Positions 1-5,299 of a DNA stretch of 7,214 nucleotides are shown here, in pieces. A model generated the notes under the pieces. It saw only the letters and a list, made by a program, of their open reading frames with translations. It did no database searches and was not told the DNA's origin. Both the position numbers and the translations under genes were made by a program. Source of the stretch: a bacterium (lineage in GTDB: Bacteria > SZUA-79 > Acidulodesulfobacterales > Acidulodesulfobacteraceae). Position 1 is the stretch's first letter, and the number at the start of each line of letters is the position of its first letter. The stretch spans positions 1 through 7,214 of the forward strand of contig JAJZJD010000054.1 in the NCBI GenBank assembly GCA_021828445.1. Reading direction: 5' to 3'.

Positions 1-506
1 AGACTATAAAGATTTTCCCGGACGGTCTTTTCACCGCCGCTCGGCAAAATTTGCAATTCAAATCCATCTCCAGTCCATCCAAGCTCTGCTAAGGCAGTTT
101 TGAGAGGTTCGAGAGTTTCTTTGCTTGCCGGTTTTAATCCTCTTTTTTCAGTTAAATATTTGGCAACAGTCCCGTTTTGACCTGTTTTATTCAAATTCAA
201 GATTAAAGCCTTTTTGACGGTCATAGCAATTTCTTGATTTTCTTTATTTAATGCGTATTTTTCTTTTTGTTCAGGAGTAATCCCTTCCTGAATAAAATCG
301 TATAACCCACCGTGAAAGCCGCAGGAAAAGCATTTGTAATACGACTTATCGTTATAAAGGAATAAGTTAAAGGACGGATTTTTATCGGGATGTTCGGGAC
401 ATAAGCCGATGACCCTCTTGCCGCCTGATTCCCGCCAGTTAAAATCGTGTCCTTCGTATTTTAACTCAAGATGTCTTTGTAAAGCCGTTAGTTTGTCGTC
501 CATCAT
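1..506 (-). CDS. DNA primase, DnaG-type zinc-binding N-terminal part (partial, runs off left edge)
   Basis: The 168 visible codons have no stop, so the gene continues beyond base 1. Residues 36-62 form a CHC2-type zinc ribbon: C36-P-E-H39, then C59-F-S-C62-G. The D/E-K-x-P-S-F segment between them (residues 41-46) and the F-H-G-G-L-Y-D-F-I stretch after it are typical of DnaG primases, where this module contacts template DNA and helps pick the priming site. Further on, A-K-Y-L-T-E-K-R-G-L (around 119-128) resembles the YL-x-x-RGL motif that begins the region before the TOPRIM catalytic core. The catalytic core would lie outside the window, so activity cannot be judged. The first ATG (504-506) overlaps the upstream stop as ATGA, and a second ATG follows directly. 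A GGGGGTGG Shine-Dalgarno-like run precedes it, so translational coupling is likely. A role in replicating the host element is inferred. Confidence 0.85.
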   Translation of the reverse strand, partial: MMDDKLTALQRHLELKYEGHDFNWRESGGKRVIGLCPEHPDKNPSFNLFLYNDKSYYKCFSCGFHGGLYDFIQEGITPEQKEKYALNKENQEIAMTVKKALILNLNKTGQNGTVAKYLTEKRGLKPASKETLEPLKTALAELGWTGDGFELQILPSGGEKTVRENLYS

Positions 507-1450
507 AGCGCCACCCCCTGATGAAATAACAAGGGTTGCGCCGCCGCCAGCGGCTTGGGCTGCCTGCGATATGCAGGTTTTACGGGCTTTTTAACCGTCT
601 CGATTTGCTCAACCTCAAACAATTCGCCTGTTTCGACCCTGCGGCGCTCGTCAAATTCAGCGATTAAGCGGGCTTTTTGCACCTCCGATAAGTCGTCAAG
701 GACGGCTTGTTCTATTTTTTCTTTTTCTTGCGCAAGCAATATTTCTAAGGGTTCGGGGTCGTGGGACGGTATAATATCGTGTAAAGTTGCGGACTTGCCG
801 TCTGAAGTCGCCGTCAAGTCTGCGTCAATATCGATTTCACTCTTGCGGGTATATGCTGCAACGGCATTTTTCATTATGACTTCAGCTTTTTTATTTTCTC
901 TTTTTGCCGCAAGCGCAAGCGTGGGTAGGATTTGCCTTGTTATCGCAAATTTGATATTTTTCTCAAAAATAGTGAAATTATTAAGGTTTTCCGCAAAGTT
1001 TAGCGGGTAGGAACGTTGATTTTTAACGACTTTGCTAACCAATTTTTGAATAACATACTGACGAATTTCATCCTTTTTTAATTGTGTTTCGATTTCTTGG
1101 AGTTCATCTAAAACAGGCGGTATAAGGTCTTGCAGGATTTCATAAACTTGAAATGCAGTTAAAGGCTGGTTTTTAGGCGGGGCAGTCGGCGGGGCATTTG
1201 CATAAACCCTGTTTACCTCTGCGTTTCCGACCGCTATAAAACCGTATTCATTGCGAATTGGCGAGGTAAAACTAATATTACTTATGTTATTATAAAATAC
1301 AGATATTTGATTAGCAATTATCTGAATTTCCATTCCCGAAAATTGGTCGTCAATAGTTCTAAATTTTGAACTTATTTGCCTTAAAAAAATGTGAATTCCA
1401 AAAAACCCAGCGCCGACTAAAAAACTTAGCAAAACTTGATAAATACTCAT
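503..1450 (-). CDS. Membrane-anchored protein of unknown function, 315 aa, with a sigma-factor-like stretch
   Basis: I do not recognise the family. Residues 4-23 are a hydrophobic span with almost no charged N-terminus, so it is probably a signal anchor; the rest is soluble and charged. Residues 83-97 are Pro/Ala-rich and look like a linker. Residues 98-150 are predicted helical (ILQDLIPPVLDELQEIETQL). Residues 205-266 read like the region 3/4 junction of sigma-70 proteins, with D-G-K-S-A-T-L-H-D-I-I-P, D-P-E-P-L-E and then a helix ending in L-S-E-V-Q-K. No region 4.2 helix-turn-helix follows; the tail is a Lys/Pro/Arg-rich linker. The start has a strong AAGGAGG at 1457-1463 with 6 nt to the ATG. 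The stop overlaps the primase start by 4 bp, so the two are co-transcribed and probably coupled. By eye it is less AT-rich than the genes right of 3069. A replication accessory role is inferred only from its neighbour. Confidence 0.85.
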   Translation of the reverse strand: MSIYQVLLSFLVGAGFFGIHIFLRQISSKFRTIDDQFSGMEIQIIANQISVFYNNISNISFTSPIRNEYGFIAVGNAEVNRVYANAPPTAPPKNQPLTAFQVYEILQDLIPPVLDELQEIETQLKKDEIRQYVIQKLVSKVVKNQRSYPLNFAENLNNFTIFEKNIKFAITRQILPTLALAAKRENKKAEVIMKNAVAAYTRKSEIDIDADLTATSDGKSATLHDIIPSHDPEPLEILLAQEKEKIEQAVLDDLSEVQKARLIAEFDERRRVETGELFEVEQIETVKKPVKPAYRRQPKPLAAAQPLLFHQGVAL

Positions 1451-1505
1451 TTTGTGCCTCCTTAATTTTAAATTAAATTAATTTAATTTTTATCTTATAT
1501 TATAT

Positions 1506-1534
1506 ATTATATTATATCTTTATATAGTTGTCAA
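1506..1534 (-). promoter_or_regulatory. Consensus sigma-70 promoter for the 315-aa/primase operon
   Basis: On the minus strand TTGACA (1529-1534) is followed by a 17-bp spacer and TATAAT (1506-1511). Both hexamers and the spacing are exact consensus. The predicted start of transcription is near 1499, giving a leader of about 50 nt before the AAGGAGG and ATG at 1450. Surrounding DNA is extremely AT-rich, so chance TATAAT matches are common here (another lies 5 bp upstream, overlapping this one), but the paired TTGACA at the right distance makes this call strong. Confidence 0.85.
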
Positions 1535-1651
1535 GTTATTTTATATATTTTTTATATTTTTTTATTCAATATTTTCAATAACTTATGCAAAATAAAAAAA
1601 TACTTTAAAACATAATTGTTTTTTTTTATTTTAAATTATGTTAAAATAATG

Positions 1652-1669
1652 AAAGCCCTGAAGGGCTTT
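1652..1669. terminator. Short GC hairpin, possible weak terminator
   Basis: AAAGCCC (1652-1658) and GGGCTTT (1663-1669) form a 7-bp stem with a TGAA loop (TTCA read on the minus strand). It lies downstream of the HTH gene and upstream of the next promoter, where a terminator is expected. On neither strand is it followed by a clean run of T: the minus strand has CATTATTTTAAC and the plus strand ATATATATTG. It could be a weak bidirectional terminator or simply a stable RNA end. Confidence 0.35.
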
Positions 1670-1724
1670 ATATATATTGAATATTGATAGATAGTATTAG
1701 GCTACGGTGCGGCGGGAACTTATC

Positions 1725-1771
1725 TATTCTACCTACTTTCATAAATAATATAAATGAAAGTAGGTAGAATA
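1725..1771. repeat. Perfect 18-bp inverted repeat with 11-nt loop
   Basis: Bases 1725-1742 are the exact reverse complement of 1754-1771, and the loop is 1743-1753. Outside it, GAACTTAT (1716-1723) and ATAAGGTTC (1782-1790) can pair with a one-base bulge, so the structure may extend. Read on the plus strand, the stem runs straight into TTTTTT (1772-1777), the shape of an intrinsic terminator, yet no plus-strand gene precedes it. Alternatives are a cruciform or protein-binding site in the DNA, or the 3' end of a small plus-strand RNA. The inner part of the arm (ACTTTCAT / ATGAAAGT) nearly recurs in the repeat at 1820-1864. Confidence 0.85.
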
Positions 1772-1819
1772 TTTTTTGGATATAAGGTTCTCAAATTTTA
1801 TTCCTGCGTATTCTTTTTT

Positions 1820-1864
1820 TATAATTCACTTTCAAAAATAGCTTATTTATGAAAGTGAATTATA
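1820..1864. repeat. Perfect 15-bp inverted repeat directly after the HTH gene stop
   Basis: Bases 1820-1834 are the exact reverse complement of 1850-1864, with a 15-nt loop at 1835-1849. The stem begins at the base immediately after the stop codon of the excisionase-like gene (1865-1867). On the minus strand it is followed by A-rich sequence rather than a T run, so it is not a standard terminator. It may protect the mRNA 3' end or be a DNA site. It shares the ACTTTCA core with the repeat at 1725-1771. Confidence 0.8.
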
Positions 1865-2074
1865 TTAAGATTTGCCGGTATTATCACAAGAATTCTTATT
1901 AATCCATTCCTTTATTTTTTGACTGTCAAACCTAACACTCCTGTTTGTTGCGCCGATACGAATATAAGGTATCGCGTCCTTATAAATCATTTGGTAAATT
2001 GCATATTTGCTTAAAGACAACATTTTTGAAACGTCTTTAACGGTTAGCAACTTAAAATCATTTAAGTTTTCCAT
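1865..2074 (-). CDS. Excisionase-family (HTH_17, MerR-like) DNA-binding protein, 69 aa
   Basis: The protein has the compact winged-helix layout of excisionase-type regulators. A helix-turn-helix covers residues about 10-32 (L-L-T-V-K-D-V-S-K-M-L-S, turn, K-Y-A-I-Y-Q-M-I). A wing follows with P-Y-I-R-I-G (36-41) and R-S-V-R-F-D (45-50), and a closing helix with K-I-K-E-W-I (53-58). Length is usual for the family. Members either bend DNA as recombination directionality factors or act as small transcriptional regulators. No integrase is visible, so a regulatory role in replication or maintenance is as likely as excision. AAGGAG (2082-2087) lies 7 nt before the ATG. The leader carries a small GC hairpin shared with the gene at 6905-7153. 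A long inverted repeat begins right after the stop and could be a binding site (inference). Confidence 0.85.
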   Translation of the reverse strand: MENLNDFKLLTVKDVSKMLSLSKYAIYQMIYKDAIPYIRIGATNRSVRFDSQKIKEWINKNSCDNTGKS

Positions 2075-2077
2075 TTT

Positions 2078-2120
2078 AAATCTCCTTGCCGGTTGTGCCG
2101 GCGTTAATTTTATTTTATTT
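2078..2120 (-). promoter_or_regulatory. Hairpin leader upstream of HTH gene, copy 1 of a repeated leader
   Basis: On the minus strand GCCGG (2098-2102) pairs with CCGGC (2088-2092) around a 5-nt loop, and the 3' arm directly abuts AAGGAG (2082-2087). Bases 2078-2120 match 7158-7200 at 40 of 43 positions. Two of the three differences fall in the hairpin loop and the stem is unchanged, which suggests the RNA structure is maintained. I see no convincing promoter just upstream, only TATATATATAAAT without a -35 partner. Confidence 0.7.
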
Positions 2121-2180
2121 ATATATATATAGCTAACTTTGTTTTTTTTGTGCAGGTTTGGGCTTTTAAAGCCCCTTTAG

Positions 2181-2522
2181 AAAAGGAAAAACAACTGCGC
2201 AGTTCCGGGCTTTCTTAGTTCGGCGGCTCTGCCGCCTTGTTGGAATGCTTTAAATATAAAGCAAGGCAAGGGGTAGCATAAAAAACGAACACAATGCCGC
2301 CTTGCAGGCTTGAAAAAGAAAAATAGGTATAAAACCATTAACCTTAAATTAAAAAGCCTTATTTTGCTTTGTGGTATTATATTTTTTTCTTTAAAGCTCG
2401 AACCTGCCGGAATATAAGAACTGCACAAAGGTTCTTAGAAATGTTCTTGGCGGCGATAGCGAAGCGCCAGCGCAGCGAAAAGCCGCCCTGACGAAAAGGT
2501 CGGAACTGCTGTTTTTCCTTTT
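2181..2522. repeat. 342-bp unit bounded by imperfect inverted repeats (MITE-like or long RNA stem)
   Basis: The right end (2501-2522) is the reverse complement of the left end in two blocks, 2181-2193 (13 bp) and 2199-2207 (9 bp). The left copy has five extra bases (2194-2198) that create the palindrome ACTGCGCAGT. Weaker pairing seems to continue inward: CTTT and GGCGGCT words occur at matching places. The unit has no transposase and no clear target duplication, so a non-autonomous element is only one option. A long-range RNA or DNA stem closing several inner hairpins is the other. Confidence 0.6.
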
Positions 2523-2556
2523 GAAAGTTTTTTGTCTTAAAAGTTCGAACCTGCCG
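2393..2556. repeat. 17-bp direct repeat pair containing TCGAACCTGCCG
   Basis: Bases 2393-2409 and 2540-2556 match at 16 of 17 positions (AAAG, C or T, then TCGAACCTGCCG). The similarity weakens but continues to the left, where both copies are preceded by a T-rich run and CTT. The copies are 147 bp apart, one inside and one just outside the inverted-repeat unit 2181-2522. GTTCGAAC resembles a tRNA T-loop, but the flanks do not pair, so no tRNA is called. Confidence 0.6.
2449..2487. repeat. GC hairpin 1, 6-bp stem and 27-nt loop
   Basis: GGCGGC (2449-2454) pairs with GCCGCC (2482-2487). The loop is rich in GCG and AGC words (TAGCGAAGCG, CAGCGCAGCG) and can form small internal stems. Its layout resembles the hairpin at 2629-2677. 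Confidence 0.5.
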
Positions 2557-2565
2557 CCTGCAATA

Positions 2566-2610
2566 CCGCCGCCGAAGTCAATTAGGATTTGATTTTAGCT
2601 GAGGCGGCGG
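2566..2610. repeat. GC hairpin 2, 8-bp stem and 29-nt loop
   Basis: CCGCCGCC (2566-2573) pairs exactly with GGCGGCGG (2603-2610). The loop is AT-rich, unlike those of hairpins 1 and 3, but nearly the same length. Confidence 0.55.
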
Positions 2611-2628
2611 GCCAAGAAAGAAAAAAAG

Positions 2629-2677
2629 TAATTCAGGCGGTAGCGTAGCCGAAGGCGAAGCGGTCAAGCCTGAATTA
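2629..2677. repeat. GC hairpin 3, 10-bp stem and 29-nt loop
   Basis: TAATTCAGGC (2629-2638) pairs exactly with GCCTGAATTA (2668-2677). The loop contains GGTAGCGTAGCCGAAGGC and GAAGCGGTC. It resembles the loop of hairpin 1 (TAGCG-AGC, then AGCG, then AAGCC), so the two are probably related copies that have diverged. Confidence 0.6.
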
Positions 2678-2773
2678 TGCCCTAAAAACTTAACAAGGTT
2701 AAATGAAACGAAATGCAATTTAGCTGGTAAAGCCGTCCGACTGCAAAAGCTAACAAAATTAAGTTATTATGGC

Positions 2774-2958
2774 TATTTGTTATCGGCTATTAATAAGCTA
2801 TTAAACATTCAGATAGCTTATATCAAATATTCGGATAGCTTAATAAAGCTGATATTTATTTATACCATAGCGTTTATTCGCTTTCATGAGTATTTGCTAT
2901 CGGCTATTAAACATTTAAACAGCTTATATCAAATACTCAAATAAACTCAGATAGCTTA
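2774..2958. repeat. Iteron-like degenerate direct repeats
   Basis: A two-part sequence occurs twice. Part one, TATTTG-T/C-TATCGGCTATTAA, is at 2774-2793 and 2891-2910 (19 of 20 bases identical). Part two, AGCTTATATCAAATA-T/C-TC, is at 2815-2832 and 2921-2938 (17 of 18). The gap is 11 bp longer in the first copy. A shorter word, GATAGCTTA, occurs at 2812-2820, 2834-2842 and 2950-2958, with an inverted copy of its last eight bases at 2794-2801. Repeats of this size in AT-rich non-coding DNA near a replication gene resemble initiator binding sites, but no initiator gene is visible here. Confidence 0.7.
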
Positions 2959-3013
2959 TAACAAAATAGTCATATTTATAAAGGCTTGCTGGTTATTTCG
3001 GAAGTATTTAGGC

Positions 3014-3048
3014 AAAAAAATACCGCAGAGTTTTTAAGTCCTGCGGTA
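3014..3048 (-). terminator. Intrinsic terminator of the exported-protein operon
   Basis: On the minus strand TACCGCAG (3041-3048) pairs with CTGCGGTA (3021-3028) around a 12-nt loop and is followed at once by TTTTTTT (3014-3020). It starts about 20 nt after the stop of the last lipoprotein gene. The plus strand has no T run after the stem, so it works in one direction. Confidence 0.9.
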
Positions 3049-3068
3049 AAAAGATAGCTAAAAATTGA

Positions 3069-3914
3069 CTAATAAACTACGGCAAAAATATTAGCAGGGT
3101 AAAAATAATAATGTTTGCTAATACCTGATTCGTAACGCTTAAATCTTTCACGACCAACTAATTCCGACGGTGATATGCCCTCAACGATATGTGCCCACGG
3201 CAATATGTTTCTTGTTATATTCGTGAAATAAGTAACGATATAAATTGTGAAAAGTGGATGATTATTTAACAAACAGATGTTTTCTAATGTTCCATCCGTC
3301 CCGCCGGATAAAACGTATAAAGTATAATATCGATTCGGAGCATAATTTATTCCAACGGACGTATTATTACATTGCAAATACCGAGACGGGCTAATGTTAC
3401 AATTAAAAGTAGTATTTGGTATTCCTCTTACTTTGTATTTTTGTTTATATTGTTGGAATATTTTAGGTATTGTGGTTTGGGTGAATTTGTTTTTTTCGTT
3501 TTTTCTTATCACCGCTATAATAAATTTATTTATACCTGTAGTATTTGGTATTTGTAATGGTTTATATTGGTTTAAATTATTAATAACGGTTTTGTAGCTT
3601 CCGCCCAGATTTTTACATTCGCGATAATATGCTCGTGAAATCTTAAAAAAACTATATTGCCCAGGTTTGCTATTCCCATTCGGATAAGCAACATATTCTA
3701 TCGGTTTTGAAACAAGAACCGTATTGTCTAAAAAATGATATGTTTTAAAATTGTTTCGCGTAAAATCCGCAGTATATTCTTTTAGATTTTTGTTTGGGGC
3801 GGGTTTATTACCGAAAATACTAAAACCCGGTCTCGGCGGATTTGTTGCACATCCTGATAGTAATAATGCTAAAGGCAATAGCAGTAATCCTAAAATTAAA
3901 TTTCTTTTTTTCAT
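3069..3914 (-). CDS. Lipoprotein of unknown function, 281 aa (paralog of the upstream gene)
   Basis: A lipoprotein signal peptide is clear: KKR, a Leu-rich core, and the lipobox L19-S-G-C22. Ala follows the Cys, so by the E. coli rule it would go to the outer membrane. Residues 37-74 are nearly identical to the paralog at 3954-4601 (NKPAPNKNLKEYTAD and onward). Next come a shared K-I-S-R-A-Y-Y-R-E-C block (91-100), an N-E-K-N-K-F block (139-144), an L-E-N-x-C block (C214), and the shared end Y-P-A-N-x-F-A-V-V-Y. C100 and C214 are conserved between the two and could form a disulfide. An extra segment (about 150-208) with its own pair C172/C182, and about 30 extra residues before the end, are absent from the paralog. 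AAGGAGG lies 9 nt before the ATG. It is last in the operon, 39 nt after the paralog. Function unknown. Confidence 0.9.
   Translation of the reverse strand: MKKRNLILGLLLLPLALLLSGCATNPPRPGFSIFGNKPAPNKNLKEYTADFTRNNFKTYHFLDNTVLVSKPIEYVAYPNGNSKPGQYSFFKISRAYYRECKNLGGSYKTVINNLNQYKPLQIPNTTGINKFIIAVIRKNEKNKFTQTTIPKIFQQYKQKYKVRGIPNTTFNCNISPSRYLQCNNTSVGINYAPNRYYTLYVLSGGTDGTLENICLLNNHPLFTIYIVTYFTNITRNILPWAHIVEGISPSELVGRERFKRYESGISKHYYFYPANIFAVVY
3702..3810. repeat. 109-bp near-identical segment, copy 1 (in 281-aa lipoprotein gene)
   Basis: Bases 3702-3810 match 4374-4482 at 107 of 109 positions by eye, far above the rest of the two genes. The segment encodes about 36 residues after the lipobox region. 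A recent gene conversion, or strong constraint on this part, would explain it. Confidence 0.85.
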
Positions 3915-3953
3915 AATAAATATCCTCCTTAATTTACAGATTATTTTAAAAAA

Positions 3954-4601
3954 TTAATAAACTACGGCAAACATGTTTGCAGGATAGAATTGATCCGTCC
4001 GTTTTCCTACAACAGAAGTCAAATAAGAAATAATATAGATTTTAAAAAGATATTTGTGGTTGCGAGAACAAACATTTTCTAAAGCCGTAGCATTGTTATC
4101 AAAAAGTTTATAATTCTGAATTTCTAATAAAATATTTCCTTTAAACTTGTTTTTTTCGTTATTTTTAATAGCTGCGATAACAAATCTATTTAAACTGTTC
4201 GTATTAAATATATTCAATGAATATCCCTGTCTATTGGCTGGGATTTTCTTGTTTATTATGGCTTTATACTGTCCCCCTATATTTTTACACTCTCTATAAT
4301 ATGCCCGTGAAATTTTATAAAAGCTGTATGTTGGGGTCACTCTAAATCTATTCCCGCCGATAAAATATTCTACCGGTTTTGAAACAAGAACCGTATTGTC
4401 TAAAAAATGATATGTTTTAAAATTGTTTCGCGTAAGATCCGCAGTATATTCTTTTAGATTTTTGTTTGGAGCGGGTTTATTATTGAATACATTAAACCCT
4501 GTAAAAGCAGTTTTGGTTGCAAAGTTGCTTGCGCACCCGCTTATCGCAACGGCAAGAACTAATACCGATATGGCGGTTAAAATCAAATTCTTTTTTTTCA
4601 T
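3954..4601 (-). CDS. Lipoprotein of unknown function, 215 aa (shorter paralog)
   Basis: The signal peptide ends in the lipobox I20-S-G-C23 followed by Ala-Ser. The mature part carries the same N-terminal block as the 281-aa paralog (residues 41-78), the K-I-S-R-A-Y-Y-R-E-C block (C105), N-E-K-N-K-F (148-153), A-L-E-N-V-C (C178) and the C-terminal Y-P-A-N-M-F-A-V-V-Y. C105 and C178 are the only cysteines in the mature protein besides the lipidated one, so a disulfide is likely if it is exported. It lacks the middle insertion of the paralog and may be closer to the ancestral form. An AGGGAGA ribosome binding site is at 4611-4617. It starts 29 nt after the ankyrin-like gene. No known family was recognised; entry exclusion, surface attachment or a secretion-complex lipoprotein are open possibilities. 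Confidence 0.9.
   Translation of the reverse strand: MKKKNLILTAISVLVLAVAISGCASNFATKTAFTGFNVFNNKPAPNKNLKEYTADLTRNNFKTYHFLDNTVLVSKPVEYFIGGNRFRVTPTYSFYKISRAYYRECKNIGGQYKAIINKKIPANRQGYSLNIFNTNSLNRFVIAAIKNNEKNKFKGNILLEIQNYKLFDNNATALENVCSRNHKYLFKIYIISYLTSVVGKRTDQFYPANMFAVVY
4374..4482. repeat. 109-bp near-identical segment, copy 2 (in 215-aa lipoprotein gene)
   Basis: This is the partner of 3702-3810, with two substitutions (AAAATCC against AAGATCC, and GGGGCG against GGAGCG). The repeats are direct and 672 bp apart, so recombination between them would fuse the two lipoprotein genes in frame. Confidence 0.85.
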
Positions 4602-4630
4602 AATAATTAATCTCCCTAAAGATTAGATTT

Positions 4631-5299
4631 TTAATAATTACAAATCTTTTTAAATGTTGTATATATTCTTTTTTTAACCGGGATAACTCCTGTAATACGG
4701 TTTTTAATTCCTTTTTTAAAAGTGATATGTTCTTTTTTAAGAATTTTACATTTTATCTTTTCAAAGTTAAGGGTGCTGATACTTTTATCGTAAAGCTCCC
4801 TTTGTATATATAGCGAATTTTTGTCTTTATTATTCAAAAAGGTGTTGTGTTTGTTAAATGTCTTTATATCGGTTTGACTAACGGATAAATTTTTTATCAT
4901 TAACAAACAGAGTAAAACTCTTTTAAATCCTCTACGGATTGCAATATATAATGGAGTCAGACCATATTTACCTGCTTGATTATAATCTAAATTTGGATAA
5001 GCAGAAATTATTTTAAAAGCAAGTTTAGCTAATTCCGTTTTATGTATAATATTTTTTTGATTTATATAAAGTTTATCTTTGCTAAGTAAAAAACCGTTCC
5101 CCCCTACGGCAAGATTATACCAGTTTCTTAAAAGCGCCCGAAAATCCGAAATCGTAATGTTTTTGTGCATAACAATCATATTATTAATACTGTTATAATC
5201 TTTGACAGTAATATATTTATTATGAAAGTTAAAAGCGAAAACATTAGACGATAACATTAAAACCGTAGTAATAAAAACTAAAAGTATTATTTTTTTCAT
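4631..5299 (-). CDS. Exported ankyrin-repeat-like protein, 222 aa
   Basis: I chose the ATG at 5297-5299 rather than the one at 5339-5341. It begins a clear Sec signal peptide (MKKIILL, hydrophobic core, S-N-V-F-A cleaved after residue 22), and it overlaps the upstream stop as ATGA with a GGGGG ribosome-binding run before it. The longer start would bury the signal peptide behind 14 charged residues. Residues 111-140 match an ankyrin repeat (Y-G-L-T-P-L-Y-I-A-I-R-R-G, then V-L-L-C-L-L), and residues 88-110 look like the second half of a preceding repeat ending N-L-D-Y-N. So one and a half to two repeats are visible. The C-terminal 70 residues are very basic. Ankyrin repeats mediate protein binding; an exported one between exported partners suggests an extracytoplasmic scaffold or inhibitor role (inference). 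Confidence 0.85.
   Translation of the reverse strand: MKKIILLVFITTVLMLSSNVFAFNFHNKYITVKDYNSINNMIVMHKNITISDFRALLRNWYNLAVGGNGFLLSKDKLYINQKNIIHKTELAKLAFKIISAYPNLDYNQAGKYGLTPLYIAIRRGFKRVLLCLLMIKNLSVSQTDIKTFNKHNTFLNNKDKNSLYIQRELYDKSISTLNFEKIKCKILKKEHITFKKGIKNRITGVIPVKKRIYTTFKKICNY

Larger units (their letters stand above)
2121..3013. other. Non-coding, repeat- and palindrome-rich region (about 0.9 kb); candidate origin or structured RNA locus
   Basis: I find no credible gene here. The longest open frame (2177-2428, minus) lacks any recognisable protein character and overlaps inverted repeats. The left half (2160-2700) has islands of GC-rich palindromes in AT-rich DNA. These include GGGCTTT-T-AAAGCCC (2160-2174), the palindrome ACTGCGCAGT (2194-2203), GGCGGC/GCCGCC (2222-2227/2231-2236), and TAAGAAC/GTTCTTA (2415-2421/2431-2437). 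The word GCCGCC recurs. The right half (2770-2960) is AT-rich and built of direct repeats. The whole lies between the terminator of the right-hand operon and the HTH/primase module, a usual place for an origin or control locus. That function is inferred. Confidence 0.6.

Noticed and set aside
409..1010. Plus-strand open frames at 409-594 and 555-1010
   Set aside because: They lie opposite the primase and the 315-aa gene, which have strong signals. Their Ser/Cys-rich composition is that of antisense shadows.
1740..1850. Short frames starting in the hairpin arms (both strands begin M-K-V-G-R-I)
   Set aside because: The shared start is a product of the inverted repeat. Neither has a ribosome binding site and both stop within about 31 codons.
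2103..2160. Promoter for the excisionase-like gene in the TATATATATAAAT stretch
   Set aside because: No -35 sequence close to TTGACA lies at a suitable distance, and AT-rich DNA gives chance -10 matches.
2177..2428. Minus-strand open frame of 83 codons in the non-coding core
   Set aside because: No good ribosome binding site, no recognisable domain, odd composition (a run of Phe, many Cys and Arg), and it coincides with inverted repeats and small palindromes.
2540..2556. Possible tRNA T-arm (GTTCGAAC)
   Set aside because: The bases flanking the loop do not pair as a T-stem, and no acceptor or anticodon arm can be drawn around it.
2774..2958. CRISPR array
   Set aside because: The repeats are few, unequal in spacing and degenerate, and there are no regular unique spacers.
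3372..4626. Plus-strand open frames opposite the two lipoprotein genes
   Set aside because: Shadows of the lipoprotein genes. The two similar ones (3751 and 4423) simply reflect the duplicated 109-bp segment on the other strand.
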